Position numbers and translations under genes: made by a program
Notes under the pieces: generated by a model
What the model saw: the letters and a program-made list of their open reading frames with translations, nothing else
Database searches by the model: none
What the model was told of the DNA's origin: nothing
Shown: one piece after another, positions 35,630-48,329 of the stretch
How positions within the stretch are numbered: position 1 is the stretch's first letter
Layout: each line of letters opens with the position of its first letter
DNA from: Scylla paramamosain
Taxonomy: Eukaryota > Arthropoda > Malacostraca > Decapoda > Portunidae
Length of the DNA: 64,000 bases
Assembly: GCF_035594125.1 (NCBI RefSeq)
Contig: NC_087152.1
Coordinates: forward strand, 10,782,501-10,846,500
Reading direction: 5' to 3'

Positions 35630-36160
35630 TTTCATGAGTTCCGTCACTATTAACACGAGCTCAACTAAACTACTCGAGCCACATGACTCTCTAACATTAG
35701 CATTACTTTTCTAGGGCAACGATTTAATGAATATATAAAACACTCCCAGTACTTAACATAGTCGCCATTCCCGTCAGTTACATCACTATTAAGACGAGCT
35801 CAACTTAAGTACACGTGCCTCATGACTCTTTCACAACATTACTAATAACTAAACTAATCGTGTCTCATGACTTTACCATTGATGAAGAATTACCGATCAA
35901 GGGGAACAATCTCATGAATACATAAAACACATCAGATACTTTACAGTCACCATTCCCACCAGTTCCATCACTTTTAACACTACCAAACTACACACACGTT
36001 CTCCGTGACCCTTTAGCATTGTTCAGTTGGCATTCATTACCTACCGCAACGATTTCATAAATATATAAAATACTTGAAATATTTAGCACACGGTCACCAT
36101 TATCATCGGTTTTATCACTATCAATACCATTACCACTGCTATTATCAACTTTGTCATCAC
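35630..36160. repeat. diverged tandem repeat, about three copies of ~155-190 bp
   Basis: Repeated order: GTC(A)CCATTCCC, ATCACTATTAA(G/C)ACGAGCTC, ACTACACGT or similar, CATGACTC, then AACGATTTAATGAATATATA and AAAACAC. Copies start near 35640, 35765 and 35945 and decay towards 36160. Confidence 0.65.
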
Positions 36161-36984
36161 ATTTTTCAAACATTTCTCAAAAAAAAAAAAAAACGGTGAC
36201 CTTTATTAACATCATTATCCTTATCATCACATAATACGACCGTCATCATCCGGCACCAAAATATTACTGTCATTATCGTCCTCCCCAACACACCCACCAC
36301 CACCACCACCACCACCACCACCACCACTGCCGCCACCACTGCTGCTGTTAATTATCGAGCTGAGATGAGGCAGCAACGTGACGAAAGTGAGTGGCAGGTG
36401 GCAAGCACGGCCGCCACTCCTGCAGTCTAATAACCTGCCATGTGTCTCTCTTTCAAAGCTGTAAAAATATTATTTGAGTCTTTCTTTCCACACCACACCA
36501 CTTTAACCACACTGAGTCATTAGTTTGCACGTATCTCCCTTTCAAGGTTATAATAACGTTTCAGCATGTTTTTTTTTTTTTTTTCTATAGATCCTTCCTA
36601 AACAATAGGATATTATAATGCCATAAGAATTCAAATTCAATAGTTTTTTCTAGTATTTTTTTCACTTCACCTTCTTGAATATCTCTTGATTTTGATGCAC
36701 ATTATGAAGCTTTCAATATCATTTCTTTGACTATACAGAAGACATTATTTTGTTCTCGAGTGTCTCCGCTGCCCCTGCAGTCGTAAACAGTGTTACTCAT
36801 AAAATCTGTTACACAAGTCCTGGAGTTATATCTCGTTTCCAGTATCCAGTACAGCTCACAGTGCGGCATAAAGGGCCACTGTCCACCGTCCACTGCGAAT
36901 CTCTCATCTTACTCTTAACATCAAACACTTCGTCAATATCTCGGTGGCAGTGTACTGGATCTGATCTGGCAGTGGTCTGACTGA
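36161..36984. other. unique DNA with (CCA)n
   Basis: (CCA)n at about 36293-36328 preceded by degenerate CATCATTATC words; poly-T at 36569-36585. No gene supported. Confidence 0.55.
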
Positions 36985-37165
36985 ATCGCTAAATGAACTA
37001 AATAGACTCCGGAATCAGGGTACAAGTACAGAGTCAATAGGAAGCTTTGAAAGAAGATTGGCCAAATTTAAAGATGTGAATGATAGGTTGAAAAAGGTAG
37101 GTATGCTCAATAAAGGGACTGCCACGTGTAGGTTCCCTTATTTTCTGATGTCTTTATGTTCTTAT
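36985..37165 (+). pseudogene. possible retroelement 3'-end remnant
   Basis: A plus-strand frame reads LNELNRLRNQGTSTESIGSF then ERRLAKFKDVNDRLKK. SIxSFxRRLxKF before the C-terminus is common in LINE ORF2 proteins. The 3' part ACTGCCACGTGTAGG and TTTATGTTCTTATG recurs inverted at 41372 and, diverged, at 48330. It is truncated and not functional; the match is by eye only. Confidence 0.4.
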
Positions 37166-37591
37166 GACATCAAACAGTCGATGTCAGTTGTTCATGGGCT
37201 CTGCATTAGTCTGACCTCCTTCGCAACATAAGAAGAGCAAGTGATTTGTGACCCATGACTTGGTTCTTAAACACAATAAAACCTTAATACTGTTCCCTTC
37301 TTCTCAGCGCAATTTCTCCACCATTCACCGACCTCAGGAACCATGTCGATCCAGCACGTTCCTGTCTCTCCTCCCTTCCTCTTTTCAATGCCACCCCCGC
37401 CCACTGCGCCAGTCCCGTGCCCCACTCCCAAGCTCCGCCACCACAGTCCTGCCAAACCACACCCAGCCAGCTTCCTTAACTCCCTAATAACTTTCAGCCT
37501 CGACACGTTGCTTCCGTGGAGTCTTAACAAGTCAATTTTCGAGACGCTGGTAAGGCGATGTCTGTCGTTGCTGCTGATAAAAGTGTGAGCA

Positions 37592-37593
<2 letters not shown>
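37166..37593. other. unique C-rich DNA, nothing recognised
   Basis: No gene supported. Confidence 0.5.
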
Positions 37594-37678
<85 letters not shown>

Positions 37679-37764
37679 ACGCATAGACAAACAGACAGAC
37701 AGACAGACAGACAGGCAGACAGACATACCGACATACAGACAGACAGACAGACAGACAGACAGAG
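37594..37764. repeat. (GA)n then (GACA)n
   Basis: 84 bp of GA, then CACGCATAGACAAACA and GACA repeats to about 37762. Confidence 0.97.
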
Positions 37765-38059
37765 AATTATTTTTTTTTCTATTTTCTATTCAAAGATGAT
37801 GCTGGGCAGAGGACTGATTCACCCTTCTCCATTTGTTCCTTCCTTCAACAGATGACAAGAATTCACAGACGCAGGGTTTCTATGGATGCATCGTGACTGG
37901 CAGCGGGCCTAACTCAACTGTGGGTACGTCCAGCTGTGAAGGGCCCTCAGAGTTGTCCTAATGGCGGGCCTGTCCTGTATGGAGACTGCCGTGGTTGTCA
38001 TGTATGTATCCCCATGATGCCTCCTCTTTACATAGTCGCAAATCCCCAAGAGATGCAGC

Positions 38060-38300
38060 CACCCCATTCCAAAACGTTCAGGTGTCTTACCTCGGCTAGT
38101 TTCAACGGGCTGTAGTGAAAATTACTGGAAGCTTTCAAGGCTGTTTCCATTATTAGAAAGTAGTTTAGTAAGAATTTAACACCATCAATGAGAAAAGCGC
38201 TCATGAGGATTTTTCTAATGATGTTTGTGGTCCTTGAAAATCGTACTTGCGAAAGTCCAAAGTATTTCAAAGTATGCTTACTCTGAGGCTTGTTCTAGTT
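38060..38300 (-). repeat. dispersed repeat family R3, minus-strand copy
   Basis: Minus-strand reading gives GATTTTCAAGGACCACAAAC, ATCATTAGAAAAATCCTCAT, GAGCGCTTTTCTCATTGATG and AAACTAGCC in the family order. Confidence 0.5.
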
Positions 38301-38467
38301 GCATAGGAAGCTAAGGATACGTCCGCGCACAACTCATGAAGCACCTGTATGTGGTGGTTCGGATCCTGTTCGGGGACCGGGATCTCAGTGGGATTTTCTT
38401 TTTTTTTTTTTTATTGTATTTTTGGTGCCCTTGGCCGGCCGTCCCTCCTACATAAAAAAAAAAAAAA
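38301..38467 (+). mobile_element. tRNA-like SINE with poly-A tail
   Basis: The B-box-like GGTTCGGATCC at 38356 follows a ~55-bp segment that could be a class II tRNA-like head. The body is GTTCGGGGACCGGGATCTCA, a T run, then CCTTGGCCGGCCGTCCCTCC, TACAT and 14 A. A second, headless copy of the 3' part is at 32709. The A box is weak. Confidence 0.6.
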
Positions 38468-38582
38468 TGGCCAGGAGCAGTTTTGAAATAGATGATACAG
38501 GACAGTGATCATTTTTAGCTTAAGAACGCAGCTCCCTCTTTTTTTTTTTTATAATTTCATTGCTATTTTATTTCATTAATGC

Positions 38583-38583
38583 T

Positions 38584-38659
<76 letters not shown>
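38583..38659. repeat. (GA)n microsatellite
   Basis: 77 bp GA. A CCCT/CCTC patch follows at 38698-38722. Confidence 0.98.
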
Positions 38660-38662
<3 letters not shown>

Positions 38663-38876
38663 TGCTATTTGCATCCTCACAGCAAAATGACTACCACCCT
38701 CCTCCCTCCCTCCCTCCCTCCCTTCACCTTCACGTTCTCCCTCCTTTCGTCGTCCTCACTCTCTTTCCCAGTTTCTGTTTTCCTCCATTTCTCATCCATT
38801 TATCTCAGTTAATCTTCGTTACTTCTTTATCACTTCCTCCTTGCTTCTCCATTCTTTCGCTTCTCCATATGTTTCT

Positions 38877-38877
<1 letters not shown>

Positions 38878-38954
<77 letters not shown>
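38878..38954. repeat. (CT)n microsatellite
   Basis: 77 bp CT, inverted relative to the GA run ending 218 bp upstream and of equal length. Confidence 0.98.
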
Positions 38955-38957
<3 letters not shown>

Positions 38958-39132
38958 TCGTACTTTCTTTCCTCTCGTACATTATTCATTCATCCCCTTC
39001 TCTAAAAACATGTCTTCCATAATTTCACATTTTCTCCTCCTCTTGAATACATTTCGTCACGGGAAAGCGAATTAGTAACCGAAAAGGAAGAAGAGGAAGG
39101 AATGACTAAAAATCTCGTATGAAGGAATAAAG

Positions 39133-39136
<4 letters not shown>

Positions 39137-39215
<79 letters not shown>
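39137..39215. repeat. (CT)n microsatellite
   Basis: 79 bp CT. Confidence 0.98.
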
Positions 39216-39219
<4 letters not shown>

Positions 39220-40645
39220 TTCTATAATTTATCAGCGCTAACAAAACGGAAAAGCACATATTTGTATCAGCCAACAAGGGAGGTTCCTTATACTCTTTCT
39301 CTCTCTTCGTCTGACTTGTTTACATACACTGCCAAGGCTAACGGAGCGCACTGGTTAGTTGGATACTGGCTTGTGTGCGAGCTTCTTTTGTTCCAAGCAC
39401 GTCACCTGGAAACTAAACCGTGTCCTTGCATAATGTCTAGCTTCCCAAATATATTAACGCTGAAGTAGGGAGTGAGAGAATGTTAGGGTTTATTGAAGAA
39501 CGCTAATCTATCACTTCATCTTTCATTATTGTTCAGTCGGATTCTTGTCTACTCTTATGGGGTGAGTGAGACGCTGGTAATAATTTAGATTCTCACTGAT
39601 GAATCTTGAAGTTGTAGTAGCCGAATATCATATAATTTATTGTGCTTTTGAACTCCTTCGATGATTCAGCTCTTGATGAAGAGAGTAAGAATCACGTATG
39701 ATTCCTCAAAACTTCCTTCACTGTCTCCACACATACGTAGCTAAACAATTCCTTCCAAAAGGCCAGAATCATAGATCTGATATGCATTTTATCTCTCGTA
39801 CGGATTCAATTTTTGATGAAGAGAACAAGAGTCAAGAAAATGAATTTTCTTCAGATACGACTTCCTTGCTCTTTAATAATCCTAGCTAGTTATTCTAAGA
39901 TTGTTTGGAAATTCTACATCGCGCCACTGACTGCCTTAACTTATGATTAATAGAATTAAAAGTGAAATGTTATCTCCATTAGCTACACGACCTCCTCACC
40001 CAATGAGGCCAACGAGGCTTCTCACCCTTACTCCGCCACCTGTGTGGTCCCTTGATGATCCACGGAATTCTTGTTACAAAAAGACGAAAAGTTTATACCT
40101 ACCTTTGTTTCGTATACTTCGGGAATTCTGACTGATTCAATAAATCCCCGTTAACTTCAGATCTTAGTCGGCTTCTAAACTTGTATTTTGGAGTTTTAGA
40201 TGGTCTTTCCCTGCTTGAGATGATGCAGGGAGCATTATTAAGTGCCACCAGTCGAGGCTCACTCTTCACTTGGAAAACCACACTGTGGTATAGAGGCTTA
40301 AGTATTCTGCTGCAGTGAGACTGAACTAGATGCGTCAAGTTTAGGGCGATGCCAACAAACTGCCAGAACATGTAAGTGCCACTTTGCTGCATTTTCCCAC
40401 TACTTATATTTGTTTTTTAAAGTTTGTGCTGAGTCTACACACTTAACAACAGACTGTTGTCCTACGCCTTGTGGTGAGACGGTGCCTCGACACAAAATAC
40501 ACTCTCTACACGAGACTGTAAAAAGAATGTCAGCAGAGAACATGTTTCTGTCATACGTCAACCTTAAAATTAAAGAAAGCAACCAGTATTTTCTTTTTTC
40601 ACATCTGTTGGGATGCTGCTGGAATATTTAATTGACAAAAAATAA
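39216..40645. other. mostly unique DNA
   Basis: GATTCAGCTCTTGATGAAGA at 39664 and GATTCAATTTTTGATGAAGA at 39804 suggest a very decayed ~141-bp duplication. Otherwise nothing recognised. Confidence 0.45.
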
Positions 40646-40646
40646 G

Positions 40647-40686
<40 letters not shown>
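40646..40686. repeat. (AAAT)n microsatellite
   Basis: About 10 units of AAAT. The ~340 bp after it (40687-41029) is unremarkable. Confidence 0.95.
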
Positions 40687-41029
40687 AAACTTTATGTTTA
40701 AAGACTAGACAGATATAACAAAGAAATCCAGTAAACATGTAATACAAACTCACCATCCATTACGATGCAGAACGAAACAATACATGACACATTAGTATTT
40801 CTGGAGGCAACAGAGAAGGCAGAGAAAACCTGAGCCCCTCGACTGTGGAAGCAGGTACTGGAGCACAGCACACGCTTCTCCTATGTGATTGTACAGTCGT
40901 GGTCACAGATCTACTAAGTAACCTTCTACACTCACGTACACTGTGCTATATGTTATTTTTTCTCTATCTGAAGTCTCCTGATGAGGTGATGGCCTTGTAA
41001 CAAACCCGAACAACTGATAATTTCTCAGC

Positions 41030-41215
41030 AGAGCAGAAGACTTGAGCATGTATTCCTAAATGCATTCTTCCCGCGTCAGGGCAATTTTCCAAGGCCACAG
41101 ACGTAATTAGTCTGTTTCTCATAGGTGCTTTTCCTATTAATGATGCAGAATCCTTCTTAATTCTCAGTAAAATCATGGTAACATCCTTGAAAATCCCAAA
41201 TATAAGAACACTTTA
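41030..41215 (+). repeat. dispersed repeat family R3, copy
   Basis: CAATTTTCCAAGGCCACAGA, AATTAGTCTG, TTCTCATAGGTGCTTTTCCT, TTAATGATGCAGAATCCTTC and AAAATCATGGTAAC follow the family order. Confidence 0.58.
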
Positions 41216-41371
41216 CTGCTAATTTATTTTTCACATCACCAACGTCTTAGACACATTCCCTTAAAAAGTTACGTAACTTACCAAAACCATAAAATTAGTA
41301 ATTCTATCTTTCTTCTGTGGATGTATGCAAGTATACTTTTTACAGAGCTCAGAATGTTAAAACAAAAGATG

Positions 41372-41480
41372 ACCACAGGAACATAAGAACACATGGGAAG
41401 CTCCAAGAGACCATCAGACCTACACGTGGCAGTCACTGTGAAAGAGTGCAAGATTAAGATGAAACGTTAAACATAGAGGA
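41372..41480 (-). repeat. retroelement 3'-end motif, minus-strand copy
   Basis: The minus strand reads GTGACTGCCACGTGTAGGTC, TGATGGTCTCTTGGAGCTTC and GTGTTCTTATGTTC, matching the 3' part of 36985-37165 and the fragment at 48330. Confidence 0.5.
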
Positions 41481-41525
41481 AGTTAAGTGCGGTATGTTAC
41501 TCGTCTATACACCATGACTGCACGA

Positions 41526-41533
41526 GACACACA

Positions 41534-41583
<50 letters not shown>
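41526..41583. repeat. (AC)n microsatellite
   Basis: About 57 bp AC with one AAAC interruption. Confidence 0.97.
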
Positions 41584-41586
<3 letters not shown>

Positions 41587-42407
41587 GGCACCATTATGCA
41601 AGCTACATTATACACGGCAGCACTAATTCCCCGCCAGATTCTGTTCATGTTTTTTAACGCCAAGGTCCGTTAATATATTCCTTCCCTTAATCGATTTATC
41701 AGCAAACTCAACAACAACCTGCTGTCAACTGATCTATTTTTGACGCTCCAGTGACGTCATCCATTATAAAGAAAGAAGGCAAACTGCGAACATGTGTGTT
41801 TCTCTTTATTTATTTTTCTTGTTGTAAGCATGTTGAGTTTTTAGCTTCTCATATTCTTGGATTTTAGCTTTTATTGACTGATATTTTTTTTCTGTGAAGT
41901 TTATATACTTTTCTTATGTTCTAATGCTTAGTTTCGGTTCAGCTATTACCCTTCTACAAGATTTTTTTTTCTTTAAGTTGTCAATAAGCTAATAAACATA
42001 GGTTTGGTTAGATTCGTGTATGTGTCTATGTCTAAGTGTGCGTACGTTTGAAAAAAAAAACCACGAAAATACATTTTTTTTCACTTTTCCATTAAAAAAC
42101 TATGTACCTGCACTTATTACCAAGCTTCGCAATTAAGGTAATGGAATAAATTTCAGACATCGCTTCAGACAACAGGATTGCAAATACATTTTTTTAGCAA
42201 CGAAACTAGTAGACAGAAGTGGCGCGAGCTGCTGACTAAATCTATAAAATGCAGGACCTTTAACACACTCAAGGAAAAAAAAATCTTTATCAACGCCAGA
42301 ATTTTCGATGAGAACAGAATGGATGCTATTTATATAACTAAATTTAGCGCCACGCTGCTCTCTGTGGACCAAACTAGTCTGTGTAAATCTATATGCAAGT
42401 ATGCAAA
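41584..42407. other. unique AT-rich DNA, nothing recognised
   Basis: T and A runs near 41888, 41963 and 42050. No exon supported. Confidence 0.5.
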
Positions 42408-42408
42408 T

Positions 42409-42474
<66 letters not shown>
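42408..42474. repeat. (CT)n microsatellite
   Basis: About 65 bp CT. Confidence 0.98.
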
Positions 42475-42477
<3 letters not shown>

Positions 42478-42559
42478 GCGTAATCTTTCTGTCTTTCTGT
42501 CCTCCTTTATCATTCTTGCTTTCTCTCTTTCAGCCTTTCAGTAAATACAGTTTCAGTTT

Positions 42560-42662
<103 letters not shown>

Positions 42663-42869
42663 AATTTTCAATGGTATATTAAAAAAATACTTATCCTGAT
42701 TTTTCCCTTCACGCTCCAAGCCCTCTATTATGTCCCCTATTGTAGTTGCGCTTCTTTGTTCACCCCGGACCCTTTCATATTTACCCTCTTCATTTCCTAT
42801 AGCTCGCAAACCTCTGTAGCTCCATTGTCTTATCTTCCTCTAATCTCGTTCAGCGTCTCCACCAGCACA

Positions 42870-42872
<3 letters not shown>

Positions 42873-42953
<81 letters not shown>
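42873..42953. repeat. (GA)n microsatellite
   Basis: 81 bp GA, inverted relative to the two upstream CT runs. Confidence 0.98.
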
Positions 42954-42954
<1 letters not shown>

Positions 42955-43021
42955 GGGACGACACTCACTCTTCATCGTCCGTTACAACAAAAGGCCGCTT
43001 ATCTCCAGATTAAGGGCAACT

Positions 43022-43720
43022 TCAAGCTGACCTGAGCTCCTCCCAGCCCTGCCCAGTTCTTCCCACCCCTGTCCAGTTCTGTCCAGTCCCTTCCAGTCCT
43101 GTCCAGTCCTGCCCAGCTCCTGTCCAACCCTTCCCAGCCCTTCCCAGTCCTGCCCAGTCTTTCCCAGCCCTGCCCAGCCCTTCCCAGCTCTGCCCAACCC
43201 TTCCCAACTATGTCCAGCCCTTCCAGCCCCTCCCAACCCTCCCCAGTCCTTCCCAGCCTTTTCCAGCCCTGTCCTGCCCTTTCTAGCCTTTCCCAGAGCT
43301 TCCCAACCTCTTCCAAGCCTTTCCCAACCCTGTCCAGCCCCTCCAAACAGTTTTCAACCCTTCTCACCCCTGCCCAGCAACTATTCAAACTTTCCAGGCA
43401 TGCCAGCTCTCTTCTCAGCTCTTTCCAGCTCTGTCCACCTCTTCCTAGTTCTGCCCAGCTCTGTTCAGCCTTGCCCAGTCCTTCCCAGCTCTGTCCAACT
43501 CCTCCAACACTTCCCAGCCTCTTCCTAGCTCTTCTAGCCCTTTCCAATCTCTTCCCAGGCTTTCCTAACCTTGTTCAGCCCCTCCAAGCAGTTTCCAACA
43601 CTTTTCAGCCCTACCCATCCCTTCTCGACCCTTCCCAGCTCTTTCAAACTCTGCCCAGCCCTGCTCAGCCTTTGTCCAATCTTTCCCAGTCCTGCCCAGC
43701 CCTCCCTAGTGCGTAAGCCC
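43022..43720. repeat. 10-bp degenerate minisatellite, about 70 units
   Basis: Units follow CCCAGCCCTK, often alternating T and G at the last base so that a 20-bp dimer is visible (CCCAGCCCTTCCCAGTCCTG). Stop codons are rare in any frame: a 182-codon minus-strand frame and a 168-codon plus-strand frame run through it, the former reading GWEGLGRAGK-type 10-residue repeats (30 bp = 3 units). Because several frames on both strands are open at once, I treat this as repeat composition, not protein coding. Confidence 0.9.
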
Positions 43721-43859
43721 GAACTCACCCTTACAATCTGGTGCTTAATCGAAATCGTGGGTAATTAATCATTCAGTGTAAGTCTATTGGAAAAGGACTT
43801 GCGTGAGTGTTTAGCTTGACGGGGTGGTGGCTGTGAGGAAAGATGACTTGTTCATATGG

Positions 43860-44330
43860 AGGAGAGGCAGGAAAAGGATGATGGAGGGAAAGGAAGGAAA
43901 CGATGATGGGAAAATGGAGAATGAAGAGGAAAGGTGGAGGAGGGAGGGGGAAAGAAAAAGGGTAGGTGATAATTGAACAGAACAAGAAGAGATGGAAGGA
44001 AGGAAGGAAGGAAGGAAGGAAGGAAGGAAGGAAGGAAGGAAGGAAGGAAGGAAGGAAGGAAAGGGTAATGGGAAAAGGAAGAGGGAAGAAGAAAGGTAAT
44101 GAAGGAAGGAAAAATAAAGAGGGTGGTGATAAGGTGAAGGGACAAGAGTAGAGAGGGAAGGAAGGAAGGAAGGAAGGAAGGAAAGAATAAAGGAAAGAAA
44201 GTGATGGGAAAATGGAAAGTAGGAAGGAAATGAGAGTGAGGGAGAGGGAAAAGAAAGAGAGGGCTGATAAGGGAGAGGGACGAGAGGAGAGAAGGCACGA
44301 GAGGAAGGAATAGATCGGGACGGAAAAGAA
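43860..44330. repeat. GGAA-rich tract with (GGAA)n cores
   Basis: Pure GGAA at about 43995-44060 and a shorter run at 44156-44182, embedded in degenerate GGAAAAGG/GAGGGA DNA. Confidence 0.92.
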
Positions 44331-46355
44331 ATTAAAGAAAAAAGAGCAATACAGGGAGAGGGCGTGTTCCCTAGAGCAAGTCACGACACTGAATTATAGA
44401 TCGCACAAACGAGACATCAGGGAAAGAGTGAAATTACTACACATTTGCCGAGGAGGAGGAGGAGGAGAAGGTCCAGTAGCGGCGGCTCCTACTCGAGTGG
44501 CCAGCATCAGGGGCAGGTTCTCATGGAAAGACCTAACACTCGTTGCCCACGGCCTGAGAACCAATGGATCGTTGCTAATAATGTCCCTCGTATCTCCAGT
44601 TCCTTCTTTTGCGCCGTGCCACATACCTCGCTGCGCTGGAGAGATAAGAGCTCCGGGAGAGTGACATCTGGAGAGCCAAATCCCATACCCTTAGTAGGAA
44701 AAAAGCATTCCCGTACCATATAAAAGGCTTTGGATCCTTTACCGTTCTGCAACCTGACCAGAGGAGATAGCGGCCTTCATAAAAACGAATTCAGGCTTTT
44801 ATGTAATTCTACTTTTTTTTCCCTCCCTTCGTCAGTAAGATGTTCCAGTGAGACGTCCCCAGAAGCTCACAGGGCCGAGATCACACAGGACTAACCCCTC
44901 AGTGATCCTAAACGTAATAAGGGTGAATTTTCCCAACCGTATAGACTCCCATTTCCTCGGTGCTGAAGGACCCCCGGGACCGTCGCCGCTGACCGCACTC
45001 CCGCTGCTCCTCCCTGGTCACTCCGCCGTGTCTGCCTTGCTGCTGCTGCCCTCCAACATACCACCACCGCGCCGCCTGCCTCCCGCTTCGCCCTCCTCCT
45101 CCTCCTCCTCCTCCTCCTCCTCCTCCTCAGTCTTATCAGTCCGGCCGTCCATCTGCCTCTCGTGTGGCTGGTTCCTCTTCGTCACTAGCCAGATACCGTC
45201 CCCTGAGGCGCCCCGTGTCCTGCTTGGTGTGTGTGTGTGTGTGTGTGTAAAGACAAAAAAAATCACGTTCACATATTTTCTGTCAATTCCATCCACCTAA
45301 AAAACAAAATAGAAAAAAAAGCAGCACACAAAACTCCAATTTTCCAGGTCAACATTGGTGAACTGTACCTCGGAGAGTGGTGAATGCGGCGACCCGGTGC
45401 GCCCCACACAATGGCATTTACTGCCTCAAACAAAGGATTCATGAGTATCTAACTCTAGCACTCCAAACGTTTGTCAGGCCCACCGCGTCACACGTCGTGG
45501 TTATTCAAGAAGTTTCGCTCATCGCACCTAAACATTCTGCTGCCGCCCTGTGCCTCCAGCGTCGCCGCGCCGGACTGGCAGGAAGCAGGCGGGTCATCAG
45601 CGAGGGCAGTGCATATAATGATCAGGGAGGCGAATGGCATAGTTTCTTGAGTCGAGAATTCTGCTTTTTGCGGTCATCATCTAAAACTAGTCTGTATTTG
45701 GTTTTATGGACAAGTCTCGCGCGCCGGAGAGGAGCGAGCCGTGAACAGTCTATGCTGAGAAGTATTGATCACGCCACGTGCTGCTCGCCGCTCCGCTAAC
45801 ATCCCGCACTGACACTATAACGGAAACGCGACCCAGCCTGCCATTCCTGGAAATCTCAATGTCTCATCCCTAGTTCCCTTAATAACTCGCTCCCCTTTTC
45901 AACAGAGAAAAAAAAAAGACCATTACTAATTTCTTTATCGTGAACCTTCAACATCAAACACCCGCTCATACTTTTGACTTTGTTTTGAGGACTCTACTTG
46001 AGGGAGGAGAGCAGCACTTCACTCCAAACCGCATCCTTTCCGATGCTCAGCCTCTCTCAACATACTAGCATCGTCTGAAAAGAATGACCAGATTTATGTG
46101 GAATAATTTTAATAAACTTATTATAAATGTACAATGTTTCATCACAACCTTGCACTCTGCTCTGTGAACTCCTGCAGGAAGAAAAAAAATGCTTAGGCAC
46201 GGTGCTAAATTTCCCTCTACTGCATGTGCGAATATATGGCGGCGTCTGTGGCAGCCAGCAGGAAGGGTGCATCAAGAATGACGTACTGACATGCACTATG
46301 CAGTATCTTATGTACCACCCAGCACCCTTGCCACACTGCGCCCCCTTGTGTGCGG
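44331..46355. other. unique DNA, GC-richer than average, no gene called
   Basis: (CCT)n at 45091-45128, GGA-rich patch at 44452-44470, short GT at 45229-45248. Open frames of 140 codons (45377-45799, plus) and ~100 codons (46057-46368, minus) have plausible composition but match nothing I know and lack splice context. Confidence 0.45.
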
Positions 46356-46520
46356 TGTACCTTTGCAATTTTTTTTATTATTTTTTTTCCGCAATAGGAA
46401 AGATCAAGCTTCGTTGAAAAAAAAAAGTGTTGAGACATTATAATAACTAGTTATGGCAATCGTGATATGGGACATATTACGAGATACGCAAAACACAATA
46501 ATAATAATAATAATAATGAC

Positions 46521-46582
<62 letters not shown>

Positions 46583-47108
46583 TAATAATAATGGGACACA
46601 ATGAAGAGCTTACGACAGATACATACACAACAATAATAATGGTAATGCCACCTTTACTTCCTTCGCAATGTGGTAGTATCTCTCAACAATAAGGAAAGTC
46701 AAGCTTCATAAAAAAAAAAGAGAGACTATCAAAACATGTATTAACGAGCCTTATCTATCGAGTGGCACGGGACACGGCGAATCACTCAGACAGACAGATA
46801 GACACAAAGATAATGATGGTCCTTCGCAATCTGTTATTTCTCAACAATAAAGGAGGTCAAGCTTCAAAGAAAAAGAAAACTGTCTGAGCATGTACTGACC
46901 AGCTGCGTCTGTACAGCAGCATGGAACACGGCGAAAGACAAAGAAAAATATACACACACAATAATAAAAACAGTAATACCGCCCTTACCTCCCTCACAAT
47001 GTTATTTTTTTTTTTTCCAAGAAAGTGTCTAAACATGTTCTAACGAGCCTTATCCATCCAGCGAGTCGCATGAGACACTGAGAAAGGCAAAGACACATAC
47101 GCACACGC

Positions 47109-47176
<68 letters not shown>

Positions 47177-47190
47177 CAATAATAATGGTA
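46356..47190. repeat. four-copy composite tandem repeat carrying (AAT)n
   Basis: Each copy has the order: CCTTCGCAAT or variant, CAACAATAAGGAAAGTCAAG or variant, an A-rich stretch, GAGCATGTACTGACCAGC or ACATGTATTAACGAGCC, GGCACGGGACACGGCGAA or decayed form, then ACACAATAATAATAAT. Copies begin near 46360, 46640, 46818 and 46970. The AAT run is ~95 bp in copy 1 (46497-46593), near zero in 2 and 3, and ~75 bp in copy 4 (47109-47183). Confidence 0.8.
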
Positions 47191-47860
47191 ATGTTGCCTC
47201 CACGTTTGCAGTGCATGTGTCTGGGCACTGCCACATCCCAGTAAGAATGGAGGCAGCTCGAGCCGCCATGCGGATGGCCTACTAATGCTCGGCTTCCGTG
47301 GACGTACAGGTATTGGGCGTCATTTTTTTCCCTCCGCTCAAATGAATACCGAAATTTTCAGGGAGTCATTTGGGGAGAAGTCAGGAAAACAGAATGAGAT
47401 GATAGTGGCGCGGCTCGTCCCTCGCATCCACTCAGCCAAAATTAGTCCGAATAAAAAGGGAACTGCATCATAAAAACACACAACATACACTAATTCTGGC
47501 CTGAAAACACCCAGAAAAAAAAAAAAGCAAAAAACAAACAGCATTATTAACCACGCAAAAAAAAAAAAGAGATAAAAACAAAAATGCAAGCAAAGTACAG
47601 CGTGCCCTAGAAGAACAAGCTACTAAACGAGGCGAAGATGCAAACGACTTACAGGAGAGGCAGGGGATGCAAGGCAGAGGCACGGAGGCACGCAGGAGGG
47701 GCGAGCAGCAGGGCCAGGCTTCCCGCACAGCTGTAGATGGAAAGGTGAGCATCAAGCCGAGGTTCAGGTGCAAAAACTTGGACGTGAAGGTATAAAGTTA
47801 CACCATTTCTCAGCATTGGGACCTGAGAGTATTCAGTGCAGGTCGACTTTCATTTCAGCT
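47191..47860. other. unique DNA with poly-A patches
   Basis: A runs at 47515-47526 and 47559-47570. No gene supported. Confidence 0.5.
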
Positions 47861-48300
47861 GATTTTCTGTTGGGTTAAAACAAAGTGCGGCTATTTAAGA
47901 AGTGTTGGTCGTAGATTGTTGGTATCTGAAAGCTTTTTTTTTTTTCATATTTTAATATTTTGTGTTGCGTTAAAGTAAGTGTGGCTATTTAAAAAGCGTT
48001 GGTCCTAGAATGCTGGTATCTATAAGTGTGTTCTTTTCATACTAGGATTTCACATTTTCTTATTTTTGTGTTCCGCTAAAACAAAAGTGGTTATTTTTTG
48101 TTCCGCCAAAACAAAGCTTGGTTATTTAACAAGTGTTAGTCCTAGAATGCTGGTTTATAAATGTGTGTTCCTTTCATATTAACATTTCACATTTTCTTAT
48201 TTCTTTTTGCGTTAACGTGAGTGCTGCTATTTAAAGTGTTGCTCTCAGAACGTTGGTATCTTAATGTTTGTTGCTTTCATACTTGCATTTCATATTAAAC
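47861..48300. repeat. four-copy diverged tandem repeat, ~95-135 bp unit
   Basis: Recurring order: GTTGSGTTAAAACAAAG, TGCGGCTATTTAARAAGTGT, TGGTCCTAGAATGCTGGTAT, TTCATAYTARSATTTCACAT. Copies start near 47870, 47962, 48068 and 48208 with indels, the third holding an extra partial unit. Confidence 0.78.
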
Positions 48301-48329
48301 AGACAGCAAGATTAGTTTTTCATTACAGT

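Noticed and set aside
45377..45799. 140-codon plus-strand open frame
   Set aside because: No recognisable domain, no splice or promoter context; length is within chance for GC-richer DNA.
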